DNA of 8,653 nucleotides, from assembly GCA_021784255.1 (NCBI GenBank), contig JAJXSZ010000122.1:1-8653 (forward strand). The letters run 5' to 3'. Under the pieces are notes generated by a model, which saw only the letters and a program-made list of their open reading frames with translations, did no database searches and was not told where the DNA came from. Shown here one piece after another: positions 1 to 8,653 of this stretch (within the stretch, counting starts at the first letter, position 1; each line of letters begins with the position of its first letter). The translations under genes and the position numbers were made by a program. The stretch is from Pseudomonadota bacterium. GTDB taxonomy: Bacteria > Pseudomonadota > Alphaproteobacteria > Acetobacterales > Acetobacteraceae.

Positions 1-2
1 AG

Positions 3-1070
3 GGGGGCACCAGCGGGGAGCCGGTTCCTTATATCGAGATCGAAATGGTCTCCGGCGCCATCGGGCAGCGGCCGGTCGAGGTCGGCAGCCGTTCCGGTTT
101 CGATGCGATCCGGTTCCTGCTCGACCGCACCGATCCCGCCTTCGGCGAGGCCGACGCACCCTACGACCGCGTCGTCGGCCCGGCCATCGCCTCGCTGCAG
201 GCGCGGCGCACCGGCCAGCCCGTTTCGGTGCGCCGGCAGGATTTCGGCCCGCCGCCGGCCGAGCCTGCCATCAGCCTCGTCGTGCCGCTCTACGGGCGGG
301 TCGATTTCCTCGACTTCCAGCTCGGCATCGCGGCGGCACAGATGCTACAGGGCCGCCACCGGGCGCCGGCGATCGAGCGCCTCTACGTGCTCGACGATCC
401 ACCCCGCGCGCGCACCACCGAGGCGCTCGCGGTGCAGGCGCATCTGCGCTTCGCCCTGCCCTTCTCGCTGCTCTCGCTCGATGAGAATCGCGGCTTCGCG
501 GGCGCCAGCAATATCGGCCTCGCCCAGGCACGCGGCACCTATGTCTGCTTCCTCAACTCCGACGTCTTTCCCGGCAGCGCGGACTGGGCGCAGCGCCTCG
601 CGGCCCGGCTCGACGCCGACCCCTCGCTCGGCGCCGTCGCCGCGCGCCTGCTCTACGAGGACGGCAGCATCCAGCACGACGGCATGCGCTTCGCGCGCCT
701 GCCGCGCATCGGCGCCTGGCGCTTTCCCGAGCATCCCGCCAAGGGCATGCGCCCGGCCGCCAGCCGGGGCCTGCAACCTGTCCCCGCCGCGACCGGCGCC
801 TGCCTGATGCTGCGCCGCGAGCTCGCACTGGCCGTCGGCGGCTTCGACGAAGCCTACCCGGTGGGCGATTTCGAGGATGCCGATCTGTGCATGCGGCTGC
901 GCGGCATGGGGCTCGCCGTCGCGGTCGACCAGGACACGGTGCTGTTCCACCTCGAGCGGCAGTCGCAGGCCGGCTCGGCCGAGCACTGGCGCATGCAGCT
1001 CACCCTGTTCAACGCCTGGCGGCACGAGCGGCGCTGGCAGCGCCTGCTCGACCGCGCGGAGGCCGCATGA
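3..1070 (+). CDS. Glycosyltransferase family 2 protein, 5'-truncated by the window edge
   Basis: Probably transfers a sugar from a nucleotide-sugar donor during cell-surface polysaccharide or glycan assembly; donor and acceptor cannot be told. The frame stays open to the left edge, and the Met at 45 has no convincing ribosome binding site, so the true start lies outside. Counting from that Met, about 70 residues precede a GT-A fold: the first strand ISLVVPLYG (77-84), the xDD site LDDP (116-119), the NRGFAGASN segment (148-156), the DxD-equivalent NSD (171-173), TGACLMLRRE (250-259), and FDEAYPVGDFEDADL (267-281), whose ED (277-278) is the likely catalytic-base region. This order matches rhamnosyltransferase-like family-2 enzymes. 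The stop overlaps the next gene's start (ATGA), implying co-translation. The family call is firm; the substrate is unknown. Confidence 0.9.
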   Translation, partial: GGTSGEPVPYIEIEMVSGAIGQRPVEVGSRSGFDAIRFLLDRTDPAFGEADAPYDRVVGPAIASLQARRTGQPVSVRRQDFGPPPAEPAISLVVPLYGRVDFLDFQLGIAAAQMLQGRHRAPAIERLYVLDDPPRARTTEALAVQAHLRFALPFSLLSLDENRGFAGASNIGLAQARGTYVCFLNSDVFPGSADWAQRLAARLDADPSLGAVAARLLYEDGSIQHDGMRFARLPRIGAWRFPEHPAKGMRPAASRGLQPVPAATGACLMLRRELALAVGGFDEAYPVGDFEDADLCMRLRGMGLAVAVDQDTVLFHLERQSQAGSAEHWRMQLTLFNAWRHERRWQRLLDRAEAA

Positions 1071-2347
1071 CGAGCGACGCGCAGAACCTCGTCCTGGTCG
1101 CCGCGCACAGCCACCCGGAGCTGACCAAGGGCGGGGCGGAGATCGCCGCCTGGCAGTTGCACCGCGCGATCGCCGCCGGCAGGCACTGGAACTCCTGCTT
1201 CCTCGGCTGCGGCGGCGTGAAGCGGCCCGGCCCCTCGATCGGCCAGCCGATGGGGCCGGACCAGTATCTCTACACGCCGGGCGACTTCGACTGGTTCACG
1301 TTCATGAACCGTAACGAACGCTTCCCTGAGGACTTCACCGCCCTGCTGCACCGGCTGCGCCCGAGGATCGTGCATTTCCACCACTACGCGCAGTTCGGCG
1401 TCGAGGCCTTCGCCATCGCGCGGCGTACGCTGGCGGATCTGCGGATCGTGCTGACGCTGCACGAGTTCCAGGCCATCTGCAATCATTTCGGCCAGATGGT
1501 GACCCGCCCGGAGCGCGGCCTGTGCACGGCCGCCAGCCTGGTCGCCTGCCATCGCTGCTTTCCCGAGCGCAGTACCGTCGACCTGTTCCTGCGCGAGCAC
1601 TGGCTCAAATCCTTCATGGGCCTGGTCGATGCCTTCGTCGCCCCGAGCCGCTTCCTCGCCGAGCGCTACATCGAATGGGGCCTGCCGCGCGAACGCATGC
1701 ACGTCATCGCCAACGCCACCGCCGCGCCGGCGGAAATCCCGCCGCGCCCGCGCCGCTCGAAACGTTTCCAGGTCGGCTTCTTCGGCCAGATGTCGCCGCT
1801 CAAGGGCATCGGCGTGCTGCTCGACGCCGCCGAGGACCTCATCGAGGACCCGGCGATCACCATCAACATCCACGGCGACGACCGCAACCAGCCCGAGGCG
1901 TTTCGCGAGGAACTGGCGGCCCGCCTCGCCAGGGCCGGCACCAATGTCCGCCTGCACGGGCCCTACGACAACGCGCGGGTCGATGCGCTGATGCGCGGCA
2001 TGGACGTCGTCGTCATGCCCTCGGTGTGGTGGGAGAATGCGCCGGTGGTGATCGAGGAGGCGCTGCGCAACCGCGTCCCGGTGCTGTGCTCGGATATCGG
2101 CGGCATGGCGGAGGCGGTGCGCGAGGGGCTCGACGGCTTCCATTTCTCCACCGGCAGCGCCAGCGAACTGGCCGCCCTGATCCGCGAACTCGCCGCCGAC
2201 CCGCAACGTCTCGCCGCCCTCGGGCAGAGCATGCGCATGCCGCCCACGTCGGCCCAGATCGCGGCCAGCCATGTCGCCCTCTACGAGGCGCTGATCGACG
2301 ACGCCCCGGCGGCGATCCCGATCAGCCGAGCACGGCGCGCGCGATGA
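1067..2347 (+). CDS. Glycosyltransferase family 4 (GT-B fold) protein
   Basis: A 426-residue retaining-type glycosyltransferase, likely cytoplasmic or membrane-associated, acting in the same glycan pathway as the gene before it. Visible marks are the N-terminal glycine loop KGGAE (21-25), an acceptor-side segment rich in His (HFHHY, 103-107; LHEF, 131-134), the linker strand VGFFGQMSPLKGIGVLLDAA (about 236-255) that opens the donor-binding half, and the EX7E motif E323 to E331 in WENAPVVIEEA, followed by PVLCSDIGGMAEAV. Four cysteines (138, 153, 161, 164) form a cluster typical of some family-4 members. The ATG at 1067 is chosen because it forms an ATGA overlap with the preceding stop; an in-frame start further upstream would lie deep inside that gene. 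The 3' end overlaps the convergent dehydrogenase gene by 26 nt. Donor sugar is unknown. Confidence 0.93.
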   Translation: MTSDAQNLVLVAAHSHPELTKGGAEIAAWQLHRAIAAGRHWNSCFLGCGGVKRPGPSIGQPMGPDQYLYTPGDFDWFTFMNRNERFPEDFTALLHRLRPRIVHFHHYAQFGVEAFAIARRTLADLRIVLTLHEFQAICNHFGQMVTRPERGLCTAASLVACHRCFPERSTVDLFLREHWLKSFMGLVDAFVAPSRFLAERYIEWGLPRERMHVIANATAAPAEIPPRPRRSKRFQVGFFGQMSPLKGIGVLLDAAEDLIEDPAITINIHGDDRNQPEAFREELAARLARAGTNVRLHGPYDNARVDALMRGMDVVVMPSVWWENAPVVIEEALRNRVPVLCSDIGGMAEAVREGLDGFHFSTGSASELAALIRELAADPQRLAALGQSMRMPPTSAQIAASHVALYEALIDDAPAAIPISRARRAR

Positions 2348-3488
2348 TCAGCTTCTGCACCTCCGAGGCGCCTTCGTAGATCCTGAGCGCGCGTACCTCG
2401 CGGTACAGCGTCTCCGGCACGCTGCCCGCCTCGACACCGAGCCCGCCCCAGAGCTGCACCGCCGCATCCGCCGCCTGCTGCGCCGCCTCGGTCGCGAACA
2501 GCTTGGCCATGGCCGCCTCGCGCGTGGTCCGCGCGCGCGACGTATCGGCCTGCCAGGCCGCGCGATAGACCAGCAGGGCGGCTGCATCGACGGCGAGCGC
2601 GACCTCGGCGAGGCGTGCCTGCGTCATCTGCAGGTCGCCGAGCGTGGCGCCGAACATCCGCCGCGAGCGGGCGCGCCCGGCCATCGCCGCGAGCGCATGC
2701 CGCGCGAAGCCGAGTGCTGCGGCCCCCACGGTCGGGCGGAAGATGTCGAGGGTCGCCATCGCCACCTTGAACCCCTCGCCCGGCCGGCCCAGCAGCGCCT
2801 CGTCGCCGACGAAACAATTGTCGAAGCGTAACGTCGCCAGCGGGTGCGGCGCCATCACCTCGATGCGCCGCGCGATCGACAGCCCCGGATTGTCCGCCTC
2901 GACGACGAAGGCGGAAAGCCCGCGCGCTCCCGGCGCTTCCCCGGTGCGCGCCACCACGACGTAATGCCCGGCAATGCCGCCGTTGGAGATCCAGGTCTTC
3001 TCGCCGTCGATCCGCCAGCCGCCCTCGACGCGCAGCGCAGCACAGCGCATCGCCGCGACGTCCGACCCCGCCTCGGCCTCGGAGAGCGCGAAGGCAGCGA
3101 GATGCGTCCCCGCCCGCACCCCCGGCAGCAGGCGCGCGCTCATCGCAGCCCCGCCGGCGAGCAGGATCGGGCCGCTGCCCAGCCCCTGCATCGCGAAGGC
3201 GAAATCCGCGAGCCCGTCATGGCGCGCCAGGATCTCGCGCGCGAGGCATAGCGTGCGCACGTCGATCGCCGGCCGCGCGCCCTCCTCCACCGGCGTTTGC
3301 GGGATCGCGTGCGCGAGCCAGCCACCCTCGCCCAGCCGCCGCGCCAGGTCGCGGCACGCGGCGTCGGTGTCGCGGGGTGCATGGCCGGCCAGCTCGCGCG
3401 CCGCCCACGCCTCCAGGCGGCGCGCGAAATCGCGATGCCGGTCCTCGAAAAACGGCCAGGCGAGATGCGCCAGGGGCTCCACCGCCAT
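2322..3488 (-). CDS. Acyl-CoA dehydrogenase family protein (FAD-dependent)
   Basis: A 388-residue flavoenzyme of normal family length, expected to introduce an alpha,beta double bond into an acyl-CoA and pass electrons to electron-transfer flavoprotein. The order of parts is typical: a helical N-terminal domain (1-125), a middle beta domain with FALSEAEAGSD (133-143) and KTWISNGG (164-171) that contact flavin and substrate, and a C-terminal helical domain with RRMFG (276-280), QLWGGLGVE (345-353) and RIYEGASEVQ (369-378). E372 in that last motif aligns with the catalytic base of medium-chain acyl-CoA dehydrogenase. The start at 3488 is 5 nt after the crotonase stop, so the two genes are almost certainly one transcript. 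I recall similar dehydrogenases near aromatic acyl-CoA degradation genes, but the substrate cannot be read from sequence. The 3' end overlaps the opposing glycosyltransferase gene. Confidence 0.93.
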   Translation of the reverse strand: MAVEPLAHLAWPFFEDRHRDFARRLEAWAARELAGHAPRDTDAACRDLARRLGEGGWLAHAIPQTPVEEGARPAIDVRTLCLAREILARHDGLADFAFAMQGLGSGPILLAGGAAMSARLLPGVRAGTHLAAFALSEAEAGSDVAAMRCAALRVEGGWRIDGEKTWISNGGIAGHYVVVARTGEAPGARGLSAFVVEADNPGLSIARRIEVMAPHPLATLRFDNCFVGDEALLGRPGEGFKVAMATLDIFRPTVGAAALGFARHALAAMAGRARSRRMFGATLGDLQMTQARLAEVALAVDAAALLVYRAAWQADTSRARTTREAAMAKLFATEAAQQAADAAVQLWGGLGVEAGSVPETLYREVRALRIYEGASEVQKLIIARAVLG

Positions 3489-3493
3489 GGCTC

Positions 3494-4381
3494 TCAGTTC
3501 CCCGCGAAGACGGGCTTCTGGCGCGCCGCGAAGGCATGGTAGGCGCGCGCGAAATCCTCGGTCTGCATGCAGATCGCCTGCGCCTGCGCCTCCGCCTCGA
3601 TGGCCGCCTCGATCCCCATGTTCCATTCCTGCGCGAGGCAGGTCTTGGTCATGGCGTGGGCGAAGCCGGGCCCCGCGGCGATCTCGTCGGCGAGCCCGCG
3701 TGCGGCCGCCGCCAGCGCCTCCGGCGGCACGACGCGGTTGAAGAATCCCCAGGCGAGCGCTTCGTCCCCCGCCAGCGCGCGGCCGGTGAACAGCAGCTCG
3801 CTCGCCCGCCCATGACCGATGATGCGCGGCAGGATGGCGCAGGCACCCATGTCCGCCCCCGCCAGGCCGACGCGCACGAACAGGAACGCCGTCCGACTGC
3901 GCGCCGTGCCCAGGCGCATGTCGCCAGCCATCGCCAGGATCGCGCCGGCGCCGGCGCACACCCCGTCCACCGCGGCGATGAGCGGCTGCGGGCAGGCGCG
4001 CATCGCCTTGACCACGTCGCCGGTCATCCGCGTGAAGCGCAGCAGCGCGTCCATGTCGCCGGCGCGCTGCAGCGCCACCAGCGGGCCGATGATCTCGTGC
4101 ACGTCGCCGCCGGAACAGAAATTGCCGCCGGCACCCGTGATCACCACCGCACGGACGCCGCGCCGCGCCGCGCCCAGCGCGCGGAACAGATCGCGCAGCT
4201 CGGCGTAGCTCTCGAAGGTCAGCGGGTTTTTCCGCTCCGGGCGGTTGAGCGTGATGGTGCCGACGCCGTCCGCCACCTCCCAGCCGATGTGGCGTGCCTG
4301 ATAGGTCGCGGCGTCGGCAATGGGCTGCGGCAGCGGCGCCACCGCGGCGGCGTCGGTGCTGGGTTGGGTGGCGCTGGACAT
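3494..4381 (-). CDS. Enoyl-CoA hydratase/isomerase (crotonase) family protein
   Basis: A 295-residue crotonase-fold protein expected to act on a CoA thioester. An N-terminal extension of about 30 residues precedes the fold (GTITLNRPERKNPLTF, 41-56). Oxyanion-hole segments are FCSGGDV (88-94) and VCAGAGAI (141-148). The C-terminus (WNMGIEAAIEAEAQAQAI, 253-270, then QKPVFAGN) resembles, from memory, crotonases beside 2-aminobenzoyl-CoA or salicylyl-CoA catabolic genes. The positions matching the two catalytic glutamates of classical hydratases appear to be Ile148 and Arg170, so simple hydratase chemistry is doubtful. The start at 4381 is preferred over the in-frame Met 33 nt upstream because GGGAG lies 6 nt before it. 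It precedes the acyl-CoA dehydrogenase by 5 nt. Family is sure; reaction is not. Confidence 0.92.
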   Translation of the reverse strand: MSSATQPSTDAAAVAPLPQPIADAATYQARHIGWEVADGVGTITLNRPERKNPLTFESYAELRDLFRALGAARRGVRAVVITGAGGNFCSGGDVHEIIGPLVALQRAGDMDALLRFTRMTGDVVKAMRACPQPLIAAVDGVCAGAGAILAMAGDMRLGTARSRTAFLFVRVGLAGADMGACAILPRIIGHGRASELLFTGRALAGDEALAWGFFNRVVPPEALAAAARGLADEIAAGPGFAHAMTKTCLAQEWNMGIEAAIEAEAQAQAICMQTEDFARAYHAFAARQKPVFAGN

Positions 4382-4387
4382 CGGCTT

Positions 4388-4392
4388 CTCCC
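4388..4392 (-). promoter_or_regulatory. Ribosome binding site fixing the crotonase start
   Basis: On the - strand GGGAG stands 6 nt before the ATG at 4381. This favours that ATG over the in-frame ATG at 4414, whose upstream sequence shows no comparable match. Confidence 0.65.
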
Positions 4393-4404
4393 GCTTGGCG
4401 CGGT

Positions 4405-4433
4405 CAGCCACCATGCCCCGCCATCCCTGTCAA
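4405..4433 (-). promoter_or_regulatory. Candidate promoter for the crotonase/dehydrogenase pair
   Basis: A perfect -35 hexamer TTGACA reads on the - strand at 4433 to 4428. Seventeen nt further is TGGCTG (4410 to 4405), a poor match to a -10 box. Transcription from here would begin near 4399 and leave a short leader carrying the GGGAG site. It lies between the tRNA and the crotonase gene, where a separate promoter would be useful. The weak -10 means it could be chance or activator-dependent. Confidence 0.3.
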
Positions 4434-4448
4434 CGCGGCGCGCCGGCA

Positions 4449-4524
4449 TGGTGAGCCCGGAGGGACTCGAACCCTCGACCCCAAGATTAAAAGTCTCGTG
4501 CTCTACCGACTGAGCTACGGGCTC
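4449..4524 (-). tRNA. tRNA-Lys (anticodon UUU), CCA encoded
   Basis: A full 76-nt cloverleaf folds on the - strand. The acceptor stem GAGCCCG/CGGGCTC has seven Watson-Crick pairs. The D arm is GCTC/GAGC, and the anticodon stem CGAGA/TCTTG contains one G-U pair. The loop CTTTTAA gives anticodon TTT at 4491 to 4489. The T arm is GAGGG-TTCGAGT-CCCTC. Discriminator A is followed by CCA in the DNA at 4451 to 4449. UUU reads both lysine codons AAA and AAG. It lies between the gyrA-coaD-isomerase run and the acyl-CoA pair, all on the same strand. No clear promoter was recognised upstream. Confidence 0.97.
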
Positions 4525-4546
4525 GCCCATGCGCCGGCCGCAAGCG

Positions 4547-4607
4547 GGGCCGTGCCGGCGCCTTCAACGCCAGAACCGTCCGCGATGCAAGCGCGGCGGC
4601 ACGGCCC
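4547..4607. repeat. Long-loop inverted repeat between isomerase and tRNA-Lys
   Basis: GGGCCGTGCCG at 4547-4557 is the exact reverse complement of CGGCACGGCCC at 4597-4607. Three further pairs follow after one mismatch, and the loop is about 35 to 39 nt. It sits downstream of the isomerase stop and upstream of the tRNA. No T-run follows on either strand, so it is not a classical intrinsic terminator. It may help end or process the housekeeping transcript, or be chance pairing in G+C-rich DNA. Confidence 0.4.
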
Positions 4608-4628
4608 GCCCCCGCCAGCGCCGGGCGG
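4606..4628 (-). terminator. Possible G+C-rich hairpin after the isomerase stop (no T-tract)
   Basis: CCGCCC (4606-4611) and GGGCGG (4623-4628) can pair around an 11-nt loop, beginning 17 nt past the isomerase stop. It shares two bases with the larger inverted repeat beside it, so the two folds compete. Without a T-run this is only a weak terminator candidate. Confidence 0.25.
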
Positions 4629-4644
4629 AGCCGCGGACCGGGCC

Positions 4645-5136
4645 TCAGTTCGGCGCGTTCGCCATCCGCATCGTGATGATGCGGTCGGGGTTGCTGACAA
4701 TGCCGTTCTGGCCGCTGCCCTTCTTGATCTCGTCGACATACTCCATGCCGGCGATCACCTGGCCGAAGATCGTGTACTGGCCGTCGAGGAACGGCGCCGG
4801 CGCGAAGCAGATGAAGAACTGGCTGTCGGCGCTGTTGGGGTCGGAGGAGCGCGCCGCGCCGACGGTGCCGCGCAGGAATTTGCGCTGCGTCGTGAACTCC
4901 GCCGGCACCGTGCCGAGCTTGCTGCCGCCGGTGCCGGTGCCGGTCGGGTCGCCACCCTGCGCCATGAAGCCGGCGATCACGCGATGGAACGGCGTGTTGT
5001 CGTAGAAATGCTGCTGCACCAGCTGCTTGAAATGCGCGACCATCTTGGGCGCGATGTCGGGCAGCAGCTCGATCGTCACTCGCCCGTATTTCAGGTCCAT
5101 GTAGACCTCGTTGGCGAGGTCGGCGGCATCGCTCAT
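4645..5136 (-). CDS. Cyclophilin-type peptidyl-prolyl cis-trans isomerase
   Basis: Catalyses cis-trans isomerisation of prolyl peptide bonds, helping protein folding. The 163-residue form is a single cyclophilin domain with FHRVIAGFMAQGGD (50-63), which supplies the catalytic Arg52 with Phe57, Met58 and Gln60, then SQFFICFAPAPFLDGQYTIFG (105-125), the second half of the active site. It resembles short PpiB-like bacterial cyclophilins. Two starts are possible. The ATG at 5136 has GGAG 5 nt upstream and begins MSDAAD, like cytoplasmic relatives as I recall them. The in-frame ATG at 5193 has GGGAG 7 nt upstream, sits only 25 nt after coaD, and adds MLRRTFSLSLLATNLIGVK, a basic and hydrophobic lead that looks like a weak signal peptide with no clear cleavage site. 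I chose 5136 narrowly. It follows coaD in the same operon. Confidence 0.9.
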   Translation of the reverse strand: MSDAADLANEVYMDLKYGRVTIELLPDIAPKMVAHFKQLVQQHFYDNTPFHRVIAGFMAQGGDPTGTGTGGSKLGTVPAEFTTQRKFLRGTVGAARSSDPNSADSQFFICFAPAPFLDGQYTIFGQVIAGMEYVDEIKKGSGQNGIVSNPDRIITMRMANAPN

Positions 5137-5218
5137 TTTGACTCCGATCAGGTTGGTTGCAAGCAGGGAGAGCGAGAAGGTCCGGCGCAGCATCTGGGAA
5201 CTCCCGGTCGAAATATCG

Positions 5219-5717
5219 TCAGTCCAGCCGGTGGGAATGGGCGTGCATGCGCGCCAGCGTCGCCGCCGGCACGAAGGAGGCGATGTCGCCGCCCAGCATC
5301 GCCACTTCCTTCACCAGCTTGGAGGAGATGAACTGGTGGCGTTCGCTCGCCATCAGGAACACGGTCTGGATCTCGCGCGCGAGCCGGTAGTTCATCCCCG
5401 CCATCGCGAACTCGTAGTCGAAATCGGTCACCGCCCGCAGCCCGCGCACGATCATCTGCGCGCCGACCTCCTGGGCGAAGTTGATCAGCAGCTTGGCGAA
5501 CGGTCGCACCTCGATCGTCGCCCCGGTCTGCGCCGCGATCGGCCGGCATTCCATCTGCACCAGCTCCACCCGGTCGGCGAGGTCGAACAGCGGGCCCTTG
5601 CCGGCATTCATCGCCACGCCGACCACCAGGCGGTCGACCAGCCGCGCGGCGCGGCCGATGATGTCGAGGTGCCCGTTGGTCACCGGATCGAAGGTGCCCG
5701 GATACAGTGCCACGCGC

Positions 5718-5725
<8 letters not shown>
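5219..5725 (-). CDS. coaD: Phosphopantetheine adenylyltransferase
   Basis: Transfers AMP from ATP to 4'-phosphopantetheine to give dephospho-CoA, the penultimate step of coenzyme A synthesis, in the cytoplasm. The 168 residues match the usual length. The nucleotidyltransferase signature YPGTFDPVTNGH (8-19) carries Thr11 and His19, equivalent to the catalytic T/HxGH residues. Lys43 in GKGPLF matches the substrate-binding lysine of the E. coli enzyme. IVRGLRAVTDFDYE (92-105) supplies the conserved arginines 94 and 97, and FISSKLVKE (132-140) closes the ATP site. The ATG at 5725 overlaps the end of gyrA by 8 nt (ATGCGTGA), with GGGGAG 6 nt before it, so translation is probably coupled. The gyrA-coaD order is common in alphaproteobacteria. 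Confidence 0.98.
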
Positions 5726-8543
<2,818 letters not shown>

Positions 8544-8586
8544 TGCTCTCTAGCCGATCCTGCTGTCGGGGAACGCGCCGTGCCTA
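8544..8586 (-). other. ssb-gyrA intergenic leader
   Basis: These 43 nt separate the ssb stop from the TTG start of gyrA. I see no convincing terminator or promoter. The only Shine-Dalgarno-like run near the start is AGAGAG, 2 nt before TTG, which is weak and close. Read-through from ssb is therefore likely. Confidence 0.4.
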
Positions 8587-8653
8587 TCAGAACGGGATTT
8601 CGTCGTCGAGGTCGTGCCCGGCCGGCGCACCGCCAGCCGGCGCGTCCCAGGAC
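8587..8653 (-). CDS. ssb: Single-stranded DNA-binding protein, C-terminal end only
   Basis: Only the last 21 codons are present; the rest of the gene lies beyond the right edge. They encode a Gly/Pro/Ala-rich linker ending in HDLDDEIPF followed by TGA. That acidic tip with the terminal Ile-Pro-Phe is the conserved tail by which SSB recruits DNA repair and replication partners. The position directly upstream of gyrA on the same strand agrees with the ssb-gyrA order usual in alphaproteobacteria. The oligonucleotide-binding domain cannot be seen. Confidence 0.92.
   Translation of the reverse strand, partial: SWDAPAGGAPAGHDLDDEIPF

Noticed and set aside
45..47. ATG at 45 as the true start of the family-2 glycosyltransferase
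   Set aside because: The frame is open to the left edge with coding-like sequence (EPVPYIEIE) before it, and no ribosome binding site precedes the ATG.
854..2272. 472-codon open frame on the - strand opposite the glycosyltransferases
   Set aside because: It shadows both glycosyltransferase genes, which carry full family motifs, and the product shows no recognisable fold.
3489..3959. Extension of the dehydrogenase frame upstream to 3959
   Set aside because: The extension lies inside the crotonase gene in another frame and has no family similarity; the ATG at 3488 begins normal dehydrogenase sequence.
4382..4414. Upstream Met start for the crotonase
   Set aside because: The 11 extra codons have no supporting ribosome binding site, whereas the inner ATG does.
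3377..4513. 378-codon open frame on the + strand opposite the crotonase
   Set aside because: Its end (PEGLEPSTPRLKVSC) is the well-known translation artefact of an antisense tRNA gene; the rest is antisense to the crotonase and dehydrogenase.
4219..4530. Small - strand frame beginning MGEPVAQSVEHETFNLG
   Set aside because: Its N-terminus is tRNA-Lys sequence read as protein, a common false annotation; the rest is out of frame with the crotonase gene.
4525..4600. Promoter for tRNA-Lys (TTGCAT and TTGAAG hexamers, 17 nt apart on the - strand)
   Set aside because: Neither hexamer matches -35 and -10 consensus well enough, and such matches are expected by chance.

Overview
The window looks like chromosomal DNA of a very high-G+C alphaproteobacterium. 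An Acetobacteraceae/Rhodospirillales-type organism is the best guess. This rests on the strong G/C preference at third codon positions (judged by eye), the order ssb-gyrA-coaD-peptidylprolyl isomerase, and a GyrA carrying the charged C-terminal-domain insertion I associate with alphaproteobacteria. The assignment is an inference; no database search was possible.

Layout. The left quarter (1 to 2347) is on the + strand. It holds the 3' end of a family-2 glycosyltransferase gene, then a complete family-4 glycosyltransferase joined by an ATGA stop/start overlap. These look like the tail of a surface-polysaccharide or glycan cluster that begins outside the window. Everything from 2322 to the right edge is on the - strand. 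Read 5' to 3' on that strand, the order is: C-terminus of ssb, gyrA (TTG start), coaD (overlapping gyrA by 8 nt), a cyclophilin-type peptidylprolyl isomerase, about 120 nt of G+C-rich spacer with inverted repeats, tRNA-Lys(UUU) with encoded CCA, a crotonase-family gene, and an acyl-CoA dehydrogenase. The dehydrogenase converges on the + strand glycosyltransferase, and the two genes overlap by 26 nt at their 3' ends.

How the genes work together. The - strand splits into two functional parts. The first is a housekeeping run: single-stranded DNA binding, DNA supercoiling, the penultimate step of coenzyme A synthesis and protein folding. The second, beyond the tRNA, is a two-gene acyl-CoA unit (crotonase then dehydrogenase, 5 nt apart). 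From remembered similarity it resembles pairs seen beside aromatic acyl-CoA (2-aminobenzoyl-CoA or salicylyl-CoA type) degradation genes, but no such neighbour is in view. A TTGACA box just upstream of the crotonase suggests it may have its own promoter.

I found no mobile element, CRISPR array, phage or defence gene, and nothing that supports a previously undescribed system. The points that merit a second look are fine-grained: alanine at the quinolone-determining position of GyrA, a 15-bp-period repeat at the GyrA C-terminus, a TTG start on gyrA, a crotonase lacking both classical catalytic glutamates, two credible starts on the isomerase, and the convergent overlap. No stretch over 300 nt lacks a gene.
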